NCBI GenBank assembly: GCA_002189035.1
Contig: CM007989.1
Coordinates: forward strand, 3,844,001 to 3,908,000
From: Utricularia gibba
Taxonomy: Eukaryota > Streptophyta > Magnoliopsida > Lamiales > Lentibulariaceae
Reading direction: 5' to 3'
DNA length: 64,000 nt
Part shown: piece after piece, positions 61,201-64,000 of the stretch
Layout: each line of letters opens with the position of its first letter
Numbering within the stretch: the first letter of the stretch is position 1
Made by a program: the position numbers and the translations under genes
The notes under the pieces: model-generated
Seen by the model: only the letters and a program-made list of their open reading frames with translations
Databases searched by the model: none
What the model was told of the DNA's origin: nothing

Positions 61201-62340
61201 TTTACTTTTATTGTGTGTGAGAAATCACGGCGTGCTGCTGTGTGCAGGCCGGAAAACCTGAATTGTGAGGAGGAAGACTGGATTCATACGGTGATTTGGA
61301 GGATTTGGAGAAAATGTGCTGTTTTAAAAGGGATAAAGGAGGTCAATTCGCTGTGGCCGCAAACAGAATGCATTCCGATGACCATAGGAAGGAGGTTCGC
61401 AGAGATTCTACCTGCCGGTGCCACCCGATGTATAAGTTAGTGCTCCCAGTGCTATTTTTACAATAGTTTCAGGTCAAGAAGTATCTGAATTTGTTTCCGC
61501 GGTTTGGTCTTGTTCCAAGTGAGCTTTTCCAGGGGAACATGAGGCAGGTTTGTTGACTTGACCAGTTCTTTTGTTATCCAGTGACTGAATTTAAGTGTTA
61601 CCTGCGTTGGTCTTGTATGTGAATCAAAAAGGGTACCTCATGGTTTCTTCTGGTCTGCTTAGTTTGGGATTTGCATGTTTGACGCTGATTACGCGTTCGA
61701 GGATGTTATGAGGCGCAGGTATTCTTCTCTTTGTTTTGAGATGTCAAGTGAGGAGGTCCTTAAAATCTTGAAGGGACCTCTATTGAGAGGTCTGCAAATG
61801 TACTGACTTATAGAATGCATTGAGGAATTAAAGCTGAACTGCTTAAAGGAGGCTTGTCCGCCGCCAGGTGATACCCATCCCTTGGAACTGCTAGGATAAT
61901 TAAGCTTCAGCCTCCTGTTCAACTGGAGCATACATTTCATCATTGTTACAAGCTGTCTAACTTGTATACCCGTCGTCCATTCTTTGCAACCTGTCTAACT
62001 TGTAGATGCTTCTGAACCGATATGGACAATGAAACCTGCTGTCGATATCATGAAAAACCAGAGAATCCCCATGGACCCTTTACATTTGTCAGGTTTACCA
62101 GCAGGCCTTCAAATTGCAAGTTCCACGTCACTCATACGGTTCCCCACCTCGGGTGTATGCCCAAGAGCTTGTTACCATTTCCATACAGGTGTGTGGCAAC
62201 AAAGAATTCAGAGGAGATCATGGATGGGAGCAACCCTCAGAAACAAGTTTATAGCCTAGGAAATCTGGGCATGGTTCCACATATCCAGTTAACAGATAAG
62301 CTTTCTGGAAACTGCAACATGTGCCAGATATAGACATTTT
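61201..62340 (+). other. Exon-like sequence of an unrecognised gene or gene relic
   Basis: Three pieces look coding on the plus strand. About 61270-61437 reads DSYGDLEDLEKMCCFKRDKG followed by NRMHSDDHRKEVRRDSTC. 61473-61549 begins after a good acceptor with VKKYLNLFPRFGLVPSELF and ends at a donor (CAG|GTTTGT). 61661-61719 reads FGICMFDADYAFEDVMRRR and ends at a donor. A further frame runs at 62022-62333. The pieces do not join cleanly into one frame that I can prove, and I do not recognise the family. It may be a short-exon gene or a decayed copy. Confidence 0.35.
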
Positions 62341-63231
62341 CATACCGAATTGAAGTTTCTTTTTTCCAAAAACAAACAAACAGGTGGTCTTGTTTGAGAC
62401 AGCAACTTCTGGGTAAGATCAATGCTCAGATTCTAGATAGCATATGGTTTTCGATAACGTTAAAAAAGAGCCTTGTAATTCTGTTTTACCCATAAGAAGC
62501 ATGTTGGTTGGTGTACGGGGGCATCTTGTTTTCCATAGAAGAATCATTGAAAAGCATGCCATTCAACTAGTCATATATCTGTAAGGCTGGAAGACAGGGT
62601 ATTTATTATATTTTATCTTATATAGTCTTGTCCTTCTGCTTGCCAGGGGAAAAAATAAAAGATGAATTTGAAATTGATAGCCATGGAATGATTTGAACTT
62701 GAATTCAAAGGGAGATGTGGTCCAAGCATAGATTGCAGATGGTGAGGAATAAATCAATGAATCTGATCTCGCCTACCCACTTTTGCTTCCCTCATTATTT
62801 CTAGCATTTCAACTTATTGTTGAAACACCAGGGCTGGAGCCCATCCTTTCAATGCTGCTGCTCTCTCTTTTATGGCTCCCCTGATTGCACCTTTTCACTC
62901 ATGAAATCCTGAACAAGAAACTTTCTTGGACTCTGTGCAGGAAATAACACCAGACCCTCGCAGAATAATGCCCTAAAGGATGGATACCTTGTGTTTGGAT
63001 TCCCTGTTGCTGTTGAGTATTCAGGGCACTTGGCATCCAGTCCACAAAGGTCTCTTTGCTTTTCCCTGATGCCTCATGTTGCTTCTCAAAATTGGATCCT
63101 TGAAAGTGCCTGAGAGACACCTAGGGTTTCAACAACCAAATCATCAGCATCAATCAAGTAATAATCCATGTCCAATTTACAATTGGATTTATGAATTTGG
63201 GGATTTTTTTTTTCAGAAAATGATAAAATTT
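62341..63231. other. 3' flank of the DUF868 gene, no gene seen
   Basis: Mixed composition with a short T run at 63203-63213 just past the DUF868 stop. No recognised coding sequence. Confidence 0.4.
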
Positions 63232-64000
63232 CTACAGGTTATTACAGGCGTGGGCGTAGATCATCAACGAGAACTCCAGTTTGTCTTCATCCTCGTGGAG
63301 CTTGTCCTCCAACCAGAGCCGGCTATCGAGCCCGGTCCTGGTCCTGAACAAGAACCGGCCGCAACCCGGACCGGAGATGTGGAACCAATCATGAACGTCC
63401 CACAGCAAATCCACGAGCAGCCCATCCAAAAAAATGGTTTGATTCCCTCGGAAGTTCCACTGCAGGCGCTTCACCCGAATCACGGTCTTCTTATCGATGC
63501 TGACGGACAGAACGGGACTCTTCGCCGTGTCGCCGTCGACGCCGCATCGGATCAGGATGTTGTGAGGGCTTCCCGCATCGGAGAATCTTGCCCTGGTTGA
63601 GTACAGGGCGTGCCCTGAGAAATGCTCCTGCCGTGAAATTAAGGAGAATTTCCCCGCGGCGGAGGACGGCTTCGTCTTCTTGTCTCCGAGGAGGAGGATG
63701 GGCGCCGAGTCGACGGTCATCAGGATGAAGAACCCGTCAATGGGTTCGGGGCAGGATCCGTACCGGGCGGTGGTGAGATCCCAAACGAGCTCAACGCTGA
63801 CGCCATGGAAATCCACAGTCTTCGCGCCTTTCGCCTTCCGGAAGAATCTAGAACCGGTGGTGAGCTTCACCGCCGCCGCCGCATCGTCGTTTAGCGCGAT
63901 GCTGAGGCCCTGGAATTGGGAGGAGGAGGAGGAGCTTCTGCACCAGGTCAGGGTCACGAAAATCCTCCTCTGGGAACCGGGCAATACCGTTCTGTAGAGA
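63232..64000 (-). CDS. DUF868 family protein, 5' part missing
   Basis: Open from the right edge to a TAG at 63234-63232; at least 255 codons with no intron. No ATG lies in frame at the proper place before the conserved LPGSQRRIFVTLTWCRS, so the start is beyond the window. Family landmarks are FFRKAKGAKTVDFHGVSVEL with WDLTTARYG, SGFFILMTVD-like sequence reading DGFFILMTVDSAPILLLGD, LISRQEHFSGHALYSTRARF, LSVSIDKKTVIRVKRLQWNF and LLVDLLWDVHDWF. DUF868 proteins are plant specific, usually single-exon, and of unknown function. Confidence 0.9.
   Translation of the reverse strand, partial: LYRTVLPGSQRRIFVTLTWCRSSSSSSQFQGLSIALNDDAAAAVKLTTGSRFFRKAKGAKTVDFHGVSVELVWDLTTARYGSCPEPIDGFFILMTVDSAPILLLGDKKTKPSSAAGKFSLISRQEHFSGHALYSTRARFSDAGSPHNILIRCGVDGDTAKSPVLSVSIDKKTVIRVKRLQWNFRGNQTIFLDGLLVDLLWDVHDWFHISGPGCGRFLFRTRTGLDSRLWLEDKLHEDEDKLEFSLMIYAHACNNL

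Noticed and set aside
1-64000. A new multi-gene defence, biosynthetic or mobile system
   Set aside because: Neighbouring genes belong to unrelated, well-known plant families in mixed orientations; nothing shows linked function, and the mobile elements are decayed members of known superfamilies.

Overview
This window is nuclear DNA of a flowering plant, probably a dicot. The evidence is gene content: a redox-regulated chloroplast fructose-1,6-bisphosphatase, photosystem I subunit PsaO, a CLE peptide, an FAF protein, an S40 protein, a plant AGC kinase and plant-type laccase and nitrilase genes. Genes carry short GT-AG introns, spacers are very AT-rich, and plant transposon relics are present. 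I could not name the genus.

Layout. 1-3.5 kb is the broken 5' part of a Ty3/gypsy LTR retrotransposon on the minus strand. 3.9-8 kb holds a mitochondrial uncoupling protein (+) converging on chloroplast FBPase (-). 9.4-12.6 kb holds a RING-CH membrane protein (+) converging on an inositolphosphorylceramide synthase (-). 14-16.3 kb is a LAC17-like laccase (-) whose frame is broken by two single-base losses. 18.4-18.9 kb is a three-exon CLV3/CLE40-type peptide gene. 20-26 kb has a small conserved protein, a DUF1279 plastid protein, nitrilase 4 and PsaO. 26.3-29.8 kb is a 14-exon nicalin gene. 32-41 kb has S40, FAF, a GH17 glucanase and ribosomal protein L10a. 42.3-46 kb is a dead PIF/Harbinger transposon with recognisable inverted ends. 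48.3-49.5 kb is the intronless GT29 gene GALT29A. 51.7-56.6 kb is a HIRA histone-chaperone pseudogene with a truncated LINE in intron 1. 56.9-60 kb has acidic ribosomal protein P2 and an AGC kinase. The right edge cuts a DUF868 gene.

The genes do not form an operon or a recognisable cluster; they are ordinary dispersed plant genes. Loose themes are photosynthesis (FBPase, PsaO), wall and extracellular matrix (laccase, GH17, GALT29A) and shoot meristem signalling (CLE, FAF, AGC kinase). I saw no tRNA, rRNA, CRISPR array or unknown multi-gene system. The features most worth checking are the CLE gene, the HIRA pseudogene with its nested LINE and repeated Trp-to-stop changes, the frameshifted laccase, and unassigned exon-like sequence near 50.3-51.3 kb and 61.2-62.3 kb.

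Exon coordinates were read by hand from splice signals and homology remembered from known families. All complete models except the laccase give a total coding length divisible by three.
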